Source: Paraburkholderia phytofirmans PsJN (GTDB taxonomy: Bacteria > Pseudomonadota > Gammaproteobacteria > Burkholderiales > Burkholderiaceae). Taken from it: 64,000 nucleotides of DNA. Every line of letters begins with the position of its first letter. Positions within the stretch are counted from its first letter, which is position 1. The position numbers and the translations under genes are program-made. Below the pieces are notes generated by a model. It had not been told where the DNA came from, ran no database searches, and was given only the letters and a program-made list of their open reading frames with translations. Below, piece by piece: positions 35,009-43,658 of this stretch. The stretch spans positions 558,001 to 622,000 of the forward strand of contig NC_010681.1 of NCBI RefSeq assembly GCF_000020125.1, given 5' to 3'.

Positions 35009-35794
35009 CTAGTTTTTCGGTGTGCGCAGCGCAACGAAGTTGGTGACCCGCCGCGCACCCGCCGCCTTCAGCGCGCGCGCTAAGGCTTCGAGCGTGGCGC
35101 CGGTCGTCATCACATCGTCGACGATGCCGACGTGCAAGCCTCGAACGGACCCGGCGACCTTGAAGGCGCGACCTACATTCAGACGGCGCGCATCGAGATC
35201 GAGTCGCGACTGCGGCGCGGTGTGAATCACGCGATCCAGCAGGGTTGCGTCGCTGCGTAATTTCAGCGCGCGGGCCAGCGGCCTGGCGATCTGCCAGGCC
35301 TGGTTATAGCCGCGCTCGGTGAGTCGTTTTCCGGCAAGCGGCACAGGCGCGATCACGTCCGGCCACTCGACGCAGTCCTGCCAGGAATCCTGTGCAAGAC
35401 GCGCGAGCCGCTGCGCGAACTCGCGCGCGAGCATCAGGCGAGCGCGAAATTTCAGGCCGACTGCGAGCATGTCGAGCGGCGCCCGATAGTCGGCAAGGGC
35501 AAAGGTCGCGTCGAACGGCGGCGGCTCGCCGATGCAATCCGCGCAGCGATATTGGCTATGCGCCGCCCAGCGCGAACTGGACAGCGGCACCGCGCAGACG
35601 GTGCAGCGCATGCGGCTTTCGTTCCAGTAGGCCGCGTCGCAACCGGCGCATAGCGTCGTATGCGACAAATTGCCGCATAACGCACAAAGATTAGGCAACG
35701 CGGCGTGCACCACACGCGGCCAGGCCGAATGCAAGCCGCTCGCGAAACGCGCGAATCTGCCGCCGGAAAATAATGAAATGGGTCGGAATGGCAC
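35009..35794 (-). CDS. comF: ComF family amidophosphoribosyltransferase-like protein
   Basis: A 261-aa protein. Seen: N-terminal double zinc-ribbon-like part with CALC, CAGC, CTVC and CADC between residues 37 and 85. The C-terminal phosphoribosyltransferase fold has the PRPP loop VGIVDDVMTTGATLEALARALKAAGA. Known: ComFC/GntX proteins are needed for DNA uptake steps in competence in several bacteria, biochemical role unclear. Occurs with comM in this window, though not adjacent. ATG 35794. Confidence 0.85.
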   Translation of the reverse strand: MPFRPISLFSGGRFARFASGLHSAWPRVVHAALPNLCALCGNLSHTTLCAGCDAAYWNESRMRCTVCAVPLSSSRWAAHSQYRCADCIGEPPPFDATFALADYRAPLDMLAVGLKFRARLMLAREFAQRLARLAQDSWQDCVEWPDVIAPVPLAGKRLTERGYNQAWQIARPLARALKLRSDATLLDRVIHTAPQSRLDLDARRLNVGRAFKVAGSVRGLHVGIVDDVMTTGATLEALARALKAAGARRVTNFVALRTPKN

Positions 35795-35878
35795 GGTGGG
35801 ACCGCCCGCGAAGGCCTTTCACGCTGAATGGAAAGAAGCGAGCGAGTATACTTCCTGCTCCACGCCAGCACGACACCC

Positions 35879-36844
35879 ATGTCTCCAACTTCCGCTCAAA
35901 CAGGCCGTCCGGCCTATGATTCCCGGCGCCTCCGGCGGATCTTCGACCGTCGCGCCGCGACTTTCGACGACGTCGCGTTCCTGCCGCGCGAGATTGCGCA
36001 ACGTATGCGCGAGCGTCTCGACTTCATCAAGGTCACGCCAGCGAGCGTGCTCGACGCCGGCTGCGGCGCGGGCGAAGACATTCCCGCTCTGCGCGAGCGC
36101 TTTCCCGAAGCGCCGGTGTTCGGCTCCGATCTGTCTTACGGCATGCTCACGCGCGCGCTGCAACACGATTCCGGCGACGCGAGCTGGCGGCGCTTTCTGC
36201 CGGCATCGCTCGGCAAGGCGCTCGGCGCCCGCGGTCCGCGCTTCGCGCAAGCCGACTTTTCGGCGCTGCCGTTCGCGGCCGACGCTTTCGAATTCGTGTG
36301 GTCCAATCTGGCGCTCCACTGGCACTCGCGGCCCGATCTCGTGTTTCCCGAGTGGCAGCGTGTGCTGAAAGTCAACGGCCTGCTGATGTTCAGCACGCTT
36401 GGCCCCGACTCGCTCAAGGAATTGCGCGGCGCCTACGCCGAAGTCGAGGCCGCGCACGGCGTCGCTTCGCGCAAGCATGTGATCGACTTCGTCGACATGC
36501 ACGATCTCGGCGACATGTTGGTCGAAAGCGGCTTCGAGATTCCCGTGATGGATCAGGAAGTCCTCACGATTACCTATAAGTCGCCGCAGTCCCTCCTCGC
36601 CGATGTGCGCCGCTGGGGTGCCTATCCGTTCGAGCGCGAAGCGTCGTCGGGCGCCGCCGCGCGCCGGCTGCACAAGGCTTTGCTCGCGGCCCTCGAAGCC
36701 CGCCGGCGCGCCGACGGCACGATCGCGCTGACCTTCGAAGTCATCTACGGACATGCATGGAAAGCCGTGCCGCGCACCACGGCAGAAGGTCACGGCATCG
36801 TGCGAATCGAGGACATCGGAAGAGGTTCGTCGAGGAATCGGTGA
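35879..36844 (+). CDS. bioC: BioC-like SAM-dependent methyltransferase
   Basis: A 321-aa class-I methyltransferase. Seen: N-terminal FDRRAATFDDVAFLPREIAQRMRERLDFI, characteristic of the malonyl-ACP methyltransferase BioC, SAM motif I VLDAGCGAGEDIPAL, a GSDLSYGML acidic motif II, then SNLALHWHSRPDLVFPEWQRVLKVNGLLMFSTLGPDSL. The insertion from about residue 205 is longer than in E. coli BioC. Start at ATG 35879; a TATACT at 35847 may be its -10. No bio genes lie nearby, so the biotin role rests on family resemblance. Confidence 0.78.
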   Translation: MSPTSAQTGRPAYDSRRLRRIFDRRAATFDDVAFLPREIAQRMRERLDFIKVTPASVLDAGCGAGEDIPALRERFPEAPVFGSDLSYGMLTRALQHDSGDASWRRFLPASLGKALGARGPRFAQADFSALPFAADAFEFVWSNLALHWHSRPDLVFPEWQRVLKVNGLLMFSTLGPDSLKELRGAYAEVEAAHGVASRKHVIDFVDMHDLGDMLVESGFEIPVMDQEVLTITYKSPQSLLADVRRWGAYPFEREASSGAAARRLHKALLAALEARRRADGTIALTFEVIYGHAWKAVPRTTAEGHGIVRIEDIGRGSSRNR

Positions 36845-37157
36845 GGATTCGCCGAGGCGGTAAAGCCGACATCTGTTATGTCTGAAATTACCGCTTCAAA
36901 AGACGCGCAAAAGGTGCGTCAAAACGGCGCGGAGGCTTGTCGCGCCTGGCTTGTGGGCCAATTGAGGCTTGCTTGTGGATGCTATGGATCACGCCTATAA
37001 TGCGTCAGTTTGTCGCCCGGAGTTCCCACATTTGGGGCGAAAGGCCCGAGGCACAGGGCAGCAAGATAAGATAGCGCGGCGGTGATCGAACGGCCGGAAT
37101 GATGGTCGCGAAGATTGACCGCTGGCGGCGATTGGAGACAATCGGCGGGAGGCAGCG
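36845..37157 (+). promoter_or_regulatory. Promoter region of the cytochrome oxidase cluster
   Basis: A 313-bp gap with a good sigma-70 promoter: TTGTGG at 36973-36978, 17 bp, perfect TATAAT at 36996-37001. Transcription starts near 37008, giving a leader of about 150 nt to the DUF2244 gene and possibly the whole cta cluster. No other gene is seen. Confidence 0.65.
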
Positions 37158-37631
37158 ATGGAAGCATCAGATCTGCTGGCGGATTCAGAACCGGTTCTGA
37201 AAGACTGGACGATGAAACGCAACTGTTCGATATCGCCGCGGCAGTTCGTGTATTTCTACGTGTCGCTTGCGTTGTTCTCGTTGGCAATTGCTTTCATGCT
37301 GGTTCTGGTCGGCGCCTGGCTGGTGTTGCCGTTCACCGGTATCGAATTGCTGGCGGTGGGCATCGCGTTTGCCATATATGCGCGTCATGCTGTGGATTAC
37401 GAGCGCATCCGGTTGTTTCAGAACCGGCTCGTCATCGAGCAGGTCAGCGCCGAGCAGCTCACGCAGTTCGAGTTCAATCCGCGCTGGGTGCGGATCGAGG
37501 CGGGCGCAACACCGCGTGACCGGATCAAACTGGTCTCGCGCGGGCAGACGATCATGATCGGGCAACATCTCGCGCAGTATCGGCGCGCGCAGTTCGCAGG
37601 CGAACTGCGCATGTGGCTCACGCGTTGTTAG
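37158..37631 (+). CDS. DUF2244 family inner-membrane protein
   Basis: A 157-aa protein with two close membrane helices (FVYFYVSLALFSLAIAFMLVLVGAWLVL and GIELLAVGIAFAIYA), followed by a soluble part (WVRIEAGATPRDRIKLVSRGQTIMIGQHL) of the DUF2244 family. Such proteins commonly sit beside cytochrome oxidase genes. The start ATG is preceded by GGGAGG at 37147-37152. It is the first gene after the promoter at 36973. No function is known; a role in oxidase assembly or regulation is inferred from context. Confidence 0.85.
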   Translation: MEASDLLADSEPVLKDWTMKRNCSISPRQFVYFYVSLALFSLAIAFMLVLVGAWLVLPFTGIELLAVGIAFAIYARHAVDYERIRLFQNRLVIEQVSAEQLTQFEFNPRWVRIEAGATPRDRIKLVSRGQTIMIGQHLAQYRRAQFAGELRMWLTRC

Positions 37632-37697
37632 GCGTGTAAAGCCGCACGGCGTTCACGGGGAGCGCGAGGCAACCTGCCAGCGGGGTCGAGGGTTTGA

Positions 37698-39332
37698 ATG
37701 GAAAATTTGGGTAAGGAAGCTATGAAAACAATCAAGCGAGCCCTCATGGGCGTGCTGGCGATGAGCGGACTGCTTTTCGCCGGTGCGGCCCTGGCAGTGG
37801 GCGATGTTCCGGGCGGCCCTGCCGTCAACGAGATCAATCTCCAGCCGCCGGCGACCAAGATCGCTGAGGAGCTCTTCAGCCTCCACATGTTCATGCTGGT
37901 TCTTTGCCTGGTCATCTTCGTCGGCGTGTTCGGCGTGATGTTCTATTCGATCTTTGCTCACCGCAAATCGAAAGGCCACAAAGCTTCCAACTTCCACGAA
38001 AGCACTACCGTCGAAATCATCTGGACGATCGTGCCGTTCATCATCGTCGTGCTGATGGCGTTGCCCGCCACCAAGACGGTGGTCGCGATGAAAGACACCA
38101 CGAACGCCGACGTCACCATCAAGGTCACCGGCTACCAGTGGAAATGGGGCTACGACTACGTGAAGGGCCCGGGCGAGGGCATCAACTTCCTGTCCACGCT
38201 GGCCACGCCGCGTGCGGAAACGGATGGCCGCGAGCCGATTTCCACCACGTATTTGCAGGAAGTCGACAATCCGCTGGTCGTCCCGGTCGACAAGAAAATC
38301 CGCATCATCACCACGGCGAACGACGTGGTCCACTCCTGGTACGTGCCGGCTTTCGGCGTGAAGCAGGACGCGATTCCGGGCTTCGTGCGCGACACGTGGT
38401 TCAAGGCTGACAAGGTCGGCACGTTCCGCGGCTTCTGTACCGAGCTGTGCGGCAAGGAACACGCGTTCATGCCGGTGGTGGTCGAAGTACTGTCCGCCGA
38501 CGACTACGCGAAGTGGGTCGACACGCAGAAGAAGAAAATGGCCGCCGGCCAGGACGATCCGAATAAAACCTACACGATGGCCGAGCTGATGGAGCGCGGC
38601 GGCAAGGTCTACGCAGCGAACTGCGCGGTCTGCCACCAGCCGACCGGCAAGGGCGCGGGTGCATTCCCGGCGCTCGACGGCAGCAAGATCGCCAACGGCG
38701 CAATCGCCGAACACGTCAGCCTGGTGCTGAAGGGCAAGAATGCGATGCCGTCGTGGGCGCCTACGCTGAACGACGTCGAGATCGCTTCGGTGGTCACGTA
38801 CGAACGTAACTCGTGGGGCAACCACACCGGCGATATTCTCCAGCCGAAGCAAGTGGCCGACGCCCGCAACGGCAAGCTGCCGGAAGGCGGCAATCACCTG
38901 GCCGACGCAGGCGCGGCCGCGAGCGGTGCGGCGGCGGCATCCGGCGCCTCGGGCGCGGAAGCGGCAACAGCGTCGGCGCCGGCAGCAGCCGGTTCGGACA
39001 GCGCGGCGCCGCAAGCGGCACTGCCGGCCAGCATCTACTTCGACACCGGCAAGAGCACGCTGCCGGCCGACGCGAAAGCGGCAGTCGACGCAGCCGCAGC
39101 CTACGCAAAAGCACATCCGGACGCCAAATTCGCGCTGTCGGGCTTCACCGACGCCACCGGTTCCGGCGACCTCAACGCGAAGCTCGCGAAGAGCCGCGCC
39201 GAAGCCGTGCGCGACGCGTTGAAAGCAGCCGGCATCGCCGAAGACCATATCATTTTGAAAAAGCCGGAAACGATCACGGGCGGCAGCGACGCGAAAGAAG
39301 CCCGGCGCGTTCAGATTAGTCCGGCTGCCTGA
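37698..39332 (+). CDS. coxB: Cytochrome c oxidase subunit II, CuA-cytochrome c-OmpA fusion
   Basis: A 544-aa subunit, much longer than the usual 300-370. Seen: signal or anchor segment (residues 10-33) and two membrane helices. The CuA domain has His near 212 and Cys247, Cys251, His255, Met258 (HSWYVPAF, CTELCGKEHAFM). A class-I cytochrome c domain has CAVCH at 309-313 and its distal Met in NAMPSWAP. An Ala/Ser/Gly linker at about 400-440 leads to a C-terminal OmpA-like domain (about 440-544, IYFDTGKSTLPADAKA, LSGFTDATGSGDLNAKLAKSRAEAVRDAL). The OmpA part implies a link to peptidoglycan. Accepts electrons from cytochrome c for CtaD. First of the cox genes. Confidence 0.93.
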   Translation: MENLGKEAMKTIKRALMGVLAMSGLLFAGAALAVGDVPGGPAVNEINLQPPATKIAEELFSLHMFMLVLCLVIFVGVFGVMFYSIFAHRKSKGHKASNFHESTTVEIIWTIVPFIIVVLMALPATKTVVAMKDTTNADVTIKVTGYQWKWGYDYVKGPGEGINFLSTLATPRAETDGREPISTTYLQEVDNPLVVPVDKKIRIITTANDVVHSWYVPAFGVKQDAIPGFVRDTWFKADKVGTFRGFCTELCGKEHAFMPVVVEVLSADDYAKWVDTQKKKMAAGQDDPNKTYTMAELMERGGKVYAANCAVCHQPTGKGAGAFPALDGSKIANGAIAEHVSLVLKGKNAMPSWAPTLNDVEIASVVTYERNSWGNHTGDILQPKQVADARNGKLPEGGNHLADAGAAASGAAAASGASGAEAATASAPAAAGSDSAAPQAALPASIYFDTGKSTLPADAKAAVDAAAAYAKAHPDAKFALSGFTDATGSGDLNAKLAKSRAEAVRDALKAAGIAEDHIILKKPETITGGSDAKEARRVQISPAA

Positions 39333-39376
39333 CGTGTTCATGGTCAGCACCGCAGTATTCGCTTTAGGAGATTGTC

Positions 39377-40990
39377 ATGTCTAGCATCGGACACGATGTA
39401 GTCGCAGGCCACGAACACGTGCACGGCGACCATGCCCACGAAACGCCGCATGGCTGGCGCCGTTGGCTGTTCGCAACCAATCACAAGGACATCGGTACGC
39501 TGTACCTGATCTTCTCGTTCACCATGTTCCTCTCCGGGGGCGTGATGGCGCTGATGATCCGTGCCGAACTGTTCGAACCGGGCCTGCAGATCATGCGTCC
39601 CGAGTTCTTCAACCAGTTGACCACCATGCACGGCCTGATCATGGTGTTCGGCGCGATCATGCCGGCTTTCGTCGGCTTCGCGAACTGGATGGTGCCGCTG
39701 CAGATCGGCGCATCGGACATGGCTTTTGCCCGCATGAACAACTTCAGCTTCTGGCTTCTGCCGGTGGCGGCTGTTCTGCTGGTCGGTTCGTTCTTCTCGC
39801 CGGGCGGCGCGACCGCTGCGGGCTGGACGCTCTACGCGCCGCTGTCCACGCAGATGGGCCCGGGCATGGACTTCGCAATTTTCGCGATCCACTTGATGGG
39901 CGCTTCGTCGATCATGGGCGGGATCAACATCGTCGTGACGATCCTGAACATGCGCGCACCCGGCCTCACACTCATGAAGATGCCGATGTTCGTCTGGACG
40001 TGGCTGATCACCGCGTACCTGCTGATCGCCGTGATGCCGGTTCTGGCAGGCGCGATCACCATGGTGCTGTTCGACCGCCACTTCGGCACGTCGTTCTTCA
40101 ACGCGGCAGGCGGCGGCGACCCGGTCATGTACCAGCACATCTTCTGGTTCTTCGGGCACCCCGAGGTGTACATCATGATCTTGCCGGCGTTCGGGATCGT
40201 GTCGCAGGTGATTCCGGCGTTCTCGCGCAAGCCGCTGTTCGGCTATAGCTCGATGGTCTACGCCACCTCGTCGATCGCGATTCTGTCGTTCATGGTCTGG
40301 GCGCACCACATGTTCGCAACCGGCATGCCGGTCACGGGCCAGCTGTTCTTCATGTATGCGACCATGCTGATCGCCGTGCCGACGGGCGTGAAAGTGTTCA
40401 ACTGGGTCGCGACAATGTGGCGCGGTTCGCTGAGCTTCGAAACGCCGATGCTGTTTGCTGTCGGCTTCCTGCTGGTGTTCACGTTCGGCGGCCTGTCGGG
40501 TCTGATGCTGGCCATGGCGCCGCTCGACATCCAGTACCACGGTACTTACTTCGTGGTGGCTCACTTCCACTACGTGCTGGTGGCGGGTTCGCTGTTCGCG
40601 CTGTTCTCCGGCTGGTACTACTGGGCGCCAAAGTGGACCGGCTGGATGTACAACGAAACGCGCGGCAAGATCCACTTCTGGGCGTCGATGTTCTTCTTCA
40701 ACCTCGCGTTCCTGCCGATGCACTTCGTCGGTCTCGCAGGCATGCCGCGTCGTTATGCCGACTACCCGGCACAGTTCACGGACTGGAATCAGGTCATCTC
40801 GATCGGCGCGTTCGGCTTCGGTCTGGCGCAGGTGTACTTCCTGTTCGCGGTTGCATTGCCGGCCTACCGTGGCGGCGGCGAACTCGAAAAGGCTGGCGAC
40901 AAGCCTTGGGACGGCGCAACGGGCCTCGAATGGACCGTGCCGAGCCCGGCTCCGTTCCACACGTTCGAAAACCCGCCGACCGTCGAGTAA
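39377..40990 (+). CDS. ctaD: Cytochrome c oxidase subunit I (aa3 type)
   Basis: A 537-aa catalytic subunit with twelve membrane helices and heme a, heme a3 and CuB. Seen: TMHGLIMVFGAIMP with a heme a His, HPEVYIMILPAFGIVSQ with the CuB His and the His-Tyr crosslink, WAHHMFATGMP with two CuB His, and GTYFVVAHFHYVLVAG with the heme a3 and heme a His ligands. The D-channel Asn/Asp region NWMVPLQIGASDMAF is as in A-type oxidases. Preceded by AGGAG at 39366. Cotranscribed with coxB. Confidence 0.95.
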   Translation: MSSIGHDVVAGHEHVHGDHAHETPHGWRRWLFATNHKDIGTLYLIFSFTMFLSGGVMALMIRAELFEPGLQIMRPEFFNQLTTMHGLIMVFGAIMPAFVGFANWMVPLQIGASDMAFARMNNFSFWLLPVAAVLLVGSFFSPGGATAAGWTLYAPLSTQMGPGMDFAIFAIHLMGASSIMGGINIVVTILNMRAPGLTLMKMPMFVWTWLITAYLLIAVMPVLAGAITMVLFDRHFGTSFFNAAGGGDPVMYQHIFWFFGHPEVYIMILPAFGIVSQVIPAFSRKPLFGYSSMVYATSSIAILSFMVWAHHMFATGMPVTGQLFFMYATMLIAVPTGVKVFNWVATMWRGSLSFETPMLFAVGFLLVFTFGGLSGLMLAMAPLDIQYHGTYFVVAHFHYVLVAGSLFALFSGWYYWAPKWTGWMYNETRGKIHFWASMFFFNLAFLPMHFVGLAGMPRRYADYPAQFTDWNQVISIGAFGFGLAQVYFLFAVALPAYRGGGELEKAGDKPWDGATGLEWTVPSPAPFHTFENPPTVE

Positions 40991-41104
40991 TCGGCGCACG
41001 GTGAGATTGCCGGCTCGGGCAGCACAGCAGTTCGCTACTTGAGCCGGCGGTCACGAAAGTCGTGGCGGCATCCGTAGTCACGAAAAGTATCCAGAAAGTC
41101 GAGC

Positions 41105-41239
41105 ATGACGCGCAATCCTCAAGAAAGACGTACTCCCGAGCAGATTCGCGCGGGCAACCGGCGGATCGGTTTGGTGATGTTCGTGATCGCCGCGGTCTTT
41201 TTCGCGAGCGTCATCATTCATCAGAAGTGGTTTACCTGA
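41105..41239 (+). CDS. Small cytochrome oxidase assembly protein (44 aa)
   Basis: A 44-codon ORF starting ATG 41105. A charged N-terminus with TRNPQERRTPEQIRAGNRR is followed by one membrane helix (IGLVMFVIAAVFFASVII) and a short HQKWFT tail. Such single-helix proteins sit between coxA and ctaG in Burkholderiales and are called cytochrome oxidase small assembly proteins. It is too short for length-based callers. Position, a plausible helix and positive-inside charge support it. ATG preceded by AAGTCGAGC, a weak site. Confidence 0.75.
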   Translation: MTRNPQERRTPEQIRAGNRRIGLVMFVIAAVFFASVIIHQKWFT

Positions 41240-41281
41240 CCAGGTGATTCGAGTCTGTGTGCAGGCTTGTTGAGGATTGAG

Positions 41282-41920
41282 ATGTCGACGCAACCGCCGG
41301 CTCAGGCCGACCGCTCTTTCAACCGTTCGATGCTGATCAAGCTGTTCATCGTCGCGTTGATGATGTTCGGTTTCGGTTTCGCGCTGATACCGATGTACCG
41401 CGCGATCTGCGAGATCACCGGCATCAACAACCTCGTGCAGCGTGACGCTACGGCGCGCGAGGCGAAGAATACGCAGGTCGACATGAGCCGCACGATTTCG
41501 ATCGAATTCGATGCGAACGCACGCGGCCCGCTGGGTTTCAAGCCGGAGCAACGCAGTCTCGACGTGCATCCGGGCGAAGTGACGACGGTGATGTACGAGG
41601 TGAGCAACGAACAGGCGCGCACGATTCAGGCGCAAGCCATTCCGAGCTACGCGCCGAAGCAGGCCACCGAGTACTTCAAGAAGATCGAGTGTTTTTGCTT
41701 TACGCAGCAAACTTTGACGGCGAATCAGACGAAGCGGATGCCGGTGGTGTTCGTAGTCGATCCGAAGTTGCCGAAGGACGTGAAAACGATCACGTTGTCG
41801 TACACGTTCTTTGAGTTGAATACGCCGGCAGCGGCGACGACCGGAAGCGCAGCGCCCACGGCGAATACGGTAATGGGCGCGGCTAAAAGTATGGCGGCTG
41901 CGGCTGTCAATCCCGCCTGA
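41282..41920 (+). CDS. ctaG: Cytochrome c oxidase assembly protein CtaG (Cox11)
   Basis: A 212-aa Cox11 protein that delivers Cu(I) to CuB of subunit I. Seen: one N-terminal membrane helix (LIKLFIVALMMFGFGFALIPMYRAICEITGIN), the copper motif CFCF in IECFCFTQQTL near residue 140, and MPVVFVVDPKLP. A TTG at 41267 is in frame, but ATG 41282 has GAGG at 41272-41275. The C-terminal 30 residues are an Ala/Thr-rich tail. Confidence 0.92.
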   Translation: MSTQPPAQADRSFNRSMLIKLFIVALMMFGFGFALIPMYRAICEITGINNLVQRDATAREAKNTQVDMSRTISIEFDANARGPLGFKPEQRSLDVHPGEVTTVMYEVSNEQARTIQAQAIPSYAPKQATEYFKKIECFCFTQQTLTANQTKRMPVVFVVDPKLPKDVKTITLSYTFFELNTPAAATTGSAAPTANTVMGAAKSMAAAAVNPA

Positions 41921-41956
41921 GGGCTCGCGCCGCAGGGCGAAGGAAGAAGAAACGAG

Positions 41957-42166
41957 ATGAGCGATAACGGCGGCAGCCCGCGCAAGAGCAGTTTCGGTCA
42001 GTCGATGCGTGCGGTGCTCTGGTCGTTTTTCGGAGTGCGCAAGCGTCGCGATCTGGAGGCGGACGCCACGCAGTTGAACCCGCTGCACGTGATCGCGGCA
42101 GCATTGATCTGCGCGGCCATTTTTATCGTGGCGCTGATTCTGATCGTGCGCGCCGTAGTAGGTTGA
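41957..42166 (+). CDS. DUF2970 family small membrane protein
   Basis: A 69-aa protein with a single C-terminal membrane helix (NPLHVIAAALICAAIFIVALILIVRAVV) after the family motif SFGQSMRAVLWSFFGVRKRRDLEAD. DUF2970 proteins are found almost only next to cytochrome oxidase genes in betaproteobacteria. Starts 36 bp after ctaG with GAAGGAAG upstream. Function unknown. Confidence 0.85.
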   Translation: MSDNGGSPRKSSFGQSMRAVLWSFFGVRKRRDLEADATQLNPLHVIAAALICAAIFIVALILIVRAVVG

Positions 42167-42298
42167 AGCGCCCGGCGCACGCGTAGAATCGGGCGAAGCA
42201 GCGCCCAGAAATTAGAGCGAAGCGGTGCGGTATCGACGCGCCGCCGAAGATACAGCCGGAGATTTCCGGAACAACTGGACTGAAGTGGAGAATCAAGA

Positions 42299-43156
42299 AT
42301 GAGCGGTCAAAACGAGAGCCCGTACTATTTCGTACCGCATCCGTCGCGGCATCCGATCAGCGCCGCTGCTGGGTTGCTGGTCATGCTCGGATCGCTTGCG
42401 GCCTGGATCAACGAACATGACTGGGCGCCGATCGGCGTCGTCGCCGGTTTGTTGTGGCTGCTCTTTACGCTGTGGCATTGGTTCGGCGACGCGATCGCTG
42501 AGTCGGAAGGCGGCATGTACGGCAAGAACGTCGACAAGTCGTACCGCTGGAGCATGAGCTGGTTCATCTTCTCCGAAGTGATGTTCTTCGGCGCGTTCTT
42601 CGGCGCGCTGTTCTATGCGCGTGAAATCGCGCTGCATCAACTGGGCAGCCTCGATTACAAGCTGATCTGGCCGGATTTCTCGGCGGTGTGGCCCAACAAC
42701 GGTCCGGCAGCGCTGGTTTCGACCTTCAAGTCGATGCAGCCGTGGCCGGTGCCGACCATCAACACGGCGCTGCTGCTTTCCTCGGGCGCAACGCTGACGG
42801 TCTCGCACCATGCGCTGCGTGAAGATCATCGGAAGAAGGCGATCATCTGGCTGGCCGCAACGCTTGTGCTCGGCGTCTGCTTCCTGTTCCTGCAAGGTTT
42901 CGAATATTTCCACGCGTACAACGAGCTGAATCTGACGCTGTCGTCGGGCGTGTATGGTTCGACGTTCTTCTTGCTGACTGGCTTCCACGGCTTCCACGTG
43001 TTCCTCGGCGGTACGATGCTGGCGGTCGTGCTGGTGCGTATGATCCGCGGCCACTTTACGGCTGAGCACCATTTCGCCTTCGAAGGCGCGGCCTGGTATT
43101 GGCACTTTGTGGACGTCGTGTGGCTCGGGCTGTACGTCGTCGTGTACTGGCTGTAA
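42299..43156 (+). CDS. ctaE: Cytochrome c oxidase subunit III
   Basis: A 285-aa subunit with about seven membrane helices, starting SGQNESPYYFVPHPSRHPISAAAGLLVML. Seen: the conserved SEVMFFGAFFGALFYAREIALHQ, HHALREDHRKKAI, and HFVDVVWLGLYVVVYW at the end, all typical. It has no catalytic metal and stabilises proton pumping. ATG at 42299, preceded by GGAGAATCAAGA. Followed by a terminator. Confidence 0.93.
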   Translation: MSGQNESPYYFVPHPSRHPISAAAGLLVMLGSLAAWINEHDWAPIGVVAGLLWLLFTLWHWFGDAIAESEGGMYGKNVDKSYRWSMSWFIFSEVMFFGAFFGALFYAREIALHQLGSLDYKLIWPDFSAVWPNNGPAALVSTFKSMQPWPVPTINTALLLSSGATLTVSHHALREDHRKKAIIWLAATLVLGVCFLFLQGFEYFHAYNELNLTLSSGVYGSTFFLLTGFHGFHVFLGGTMLAVVLVRMIRGHFTAEHHFAFEGAAWYWHFVDVVWLGLYVVVYWL

Positions 43157-43274
43157 TGCAGTCGGGCCTGCGTCGACCGACAACTCGGAATACGTGCAGG
43201 CCGTTTGCGCCAGATCCTACCGGGCGCGGCGCACGAGCAACAACGCATGAGCAGTACGTAACACTTTACGCAGC

Positions 43275-43306
43275 GCCGCCCTCGACCCTGTCAGGGCGGC
43301 GTTTTT
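43275..43306 (+). terminator. Terminator after ctaE
   Basis: GCCGCCCT (43275-43282) pairs with AGGGCGGC (43293-43300), then GTTTTTGTTT. It closes the first half of the cta cluster before the opposite-strand DUF2909 gene. Confidence 0.8.
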
Positions 43307-43337
43307 GTTTGGCGGCGTGGAGATTTTTCCGCGGGGC

Positions 43338-43547
43338 TTAGCGCCCGTAAGGAATACCGGTCGACTGAATCCAGCCCATCCAGTGAGCGAACAGGATGAA
43401 CAGGAACAGCGAGATCGACAGGCCCACCCGCGTGGCGAGCGACCAGACCATCCGCTTGGTTTTGCCCTTGTCATGCATCATGAAGTACAGCGCCGACACC
43501 ATGCTGGCGATGATGAGGACGAAGGCGATGGGAACGAGAATGTGCAT
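43338..43547 (-). CDS. DUF2909 family twin transmembrane protein
   Basis: A 69-aa protein on the minus strand inside the oxidase cluster. It starts MHILVPIAFVLIIASMVSALYFMMHD (helix 1), then KGKTKRMVWSLATRVGLSISLFLFILFAHWMGW (helix 2). Matches the DUF2909/twin-transmembrane family. The short 111-bp gap to surf1 is shared with that plus-strand gene. Such proteins are regular companions of ctaE and surf1. Function unknown. Confidence 0.8.
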   Translation of the reverse strand: MHILVPIAFVLIIASMVSALYFMMHDKGKTKRMVWSLATRVGLSISLFLFILFAHWMGWIQSTGIPYGR

Positions 43548-43658
43548 GGAACGAGCTGAAATCAGGAAGCGCAGAGGCAAGGTGTTTATTATCGCACCGC
43601 GCGCCTGCGTTTGCCGTGCGTTCCCCGTGACGCCGCAGGCGCAGTCGGAGCGTGCGCG

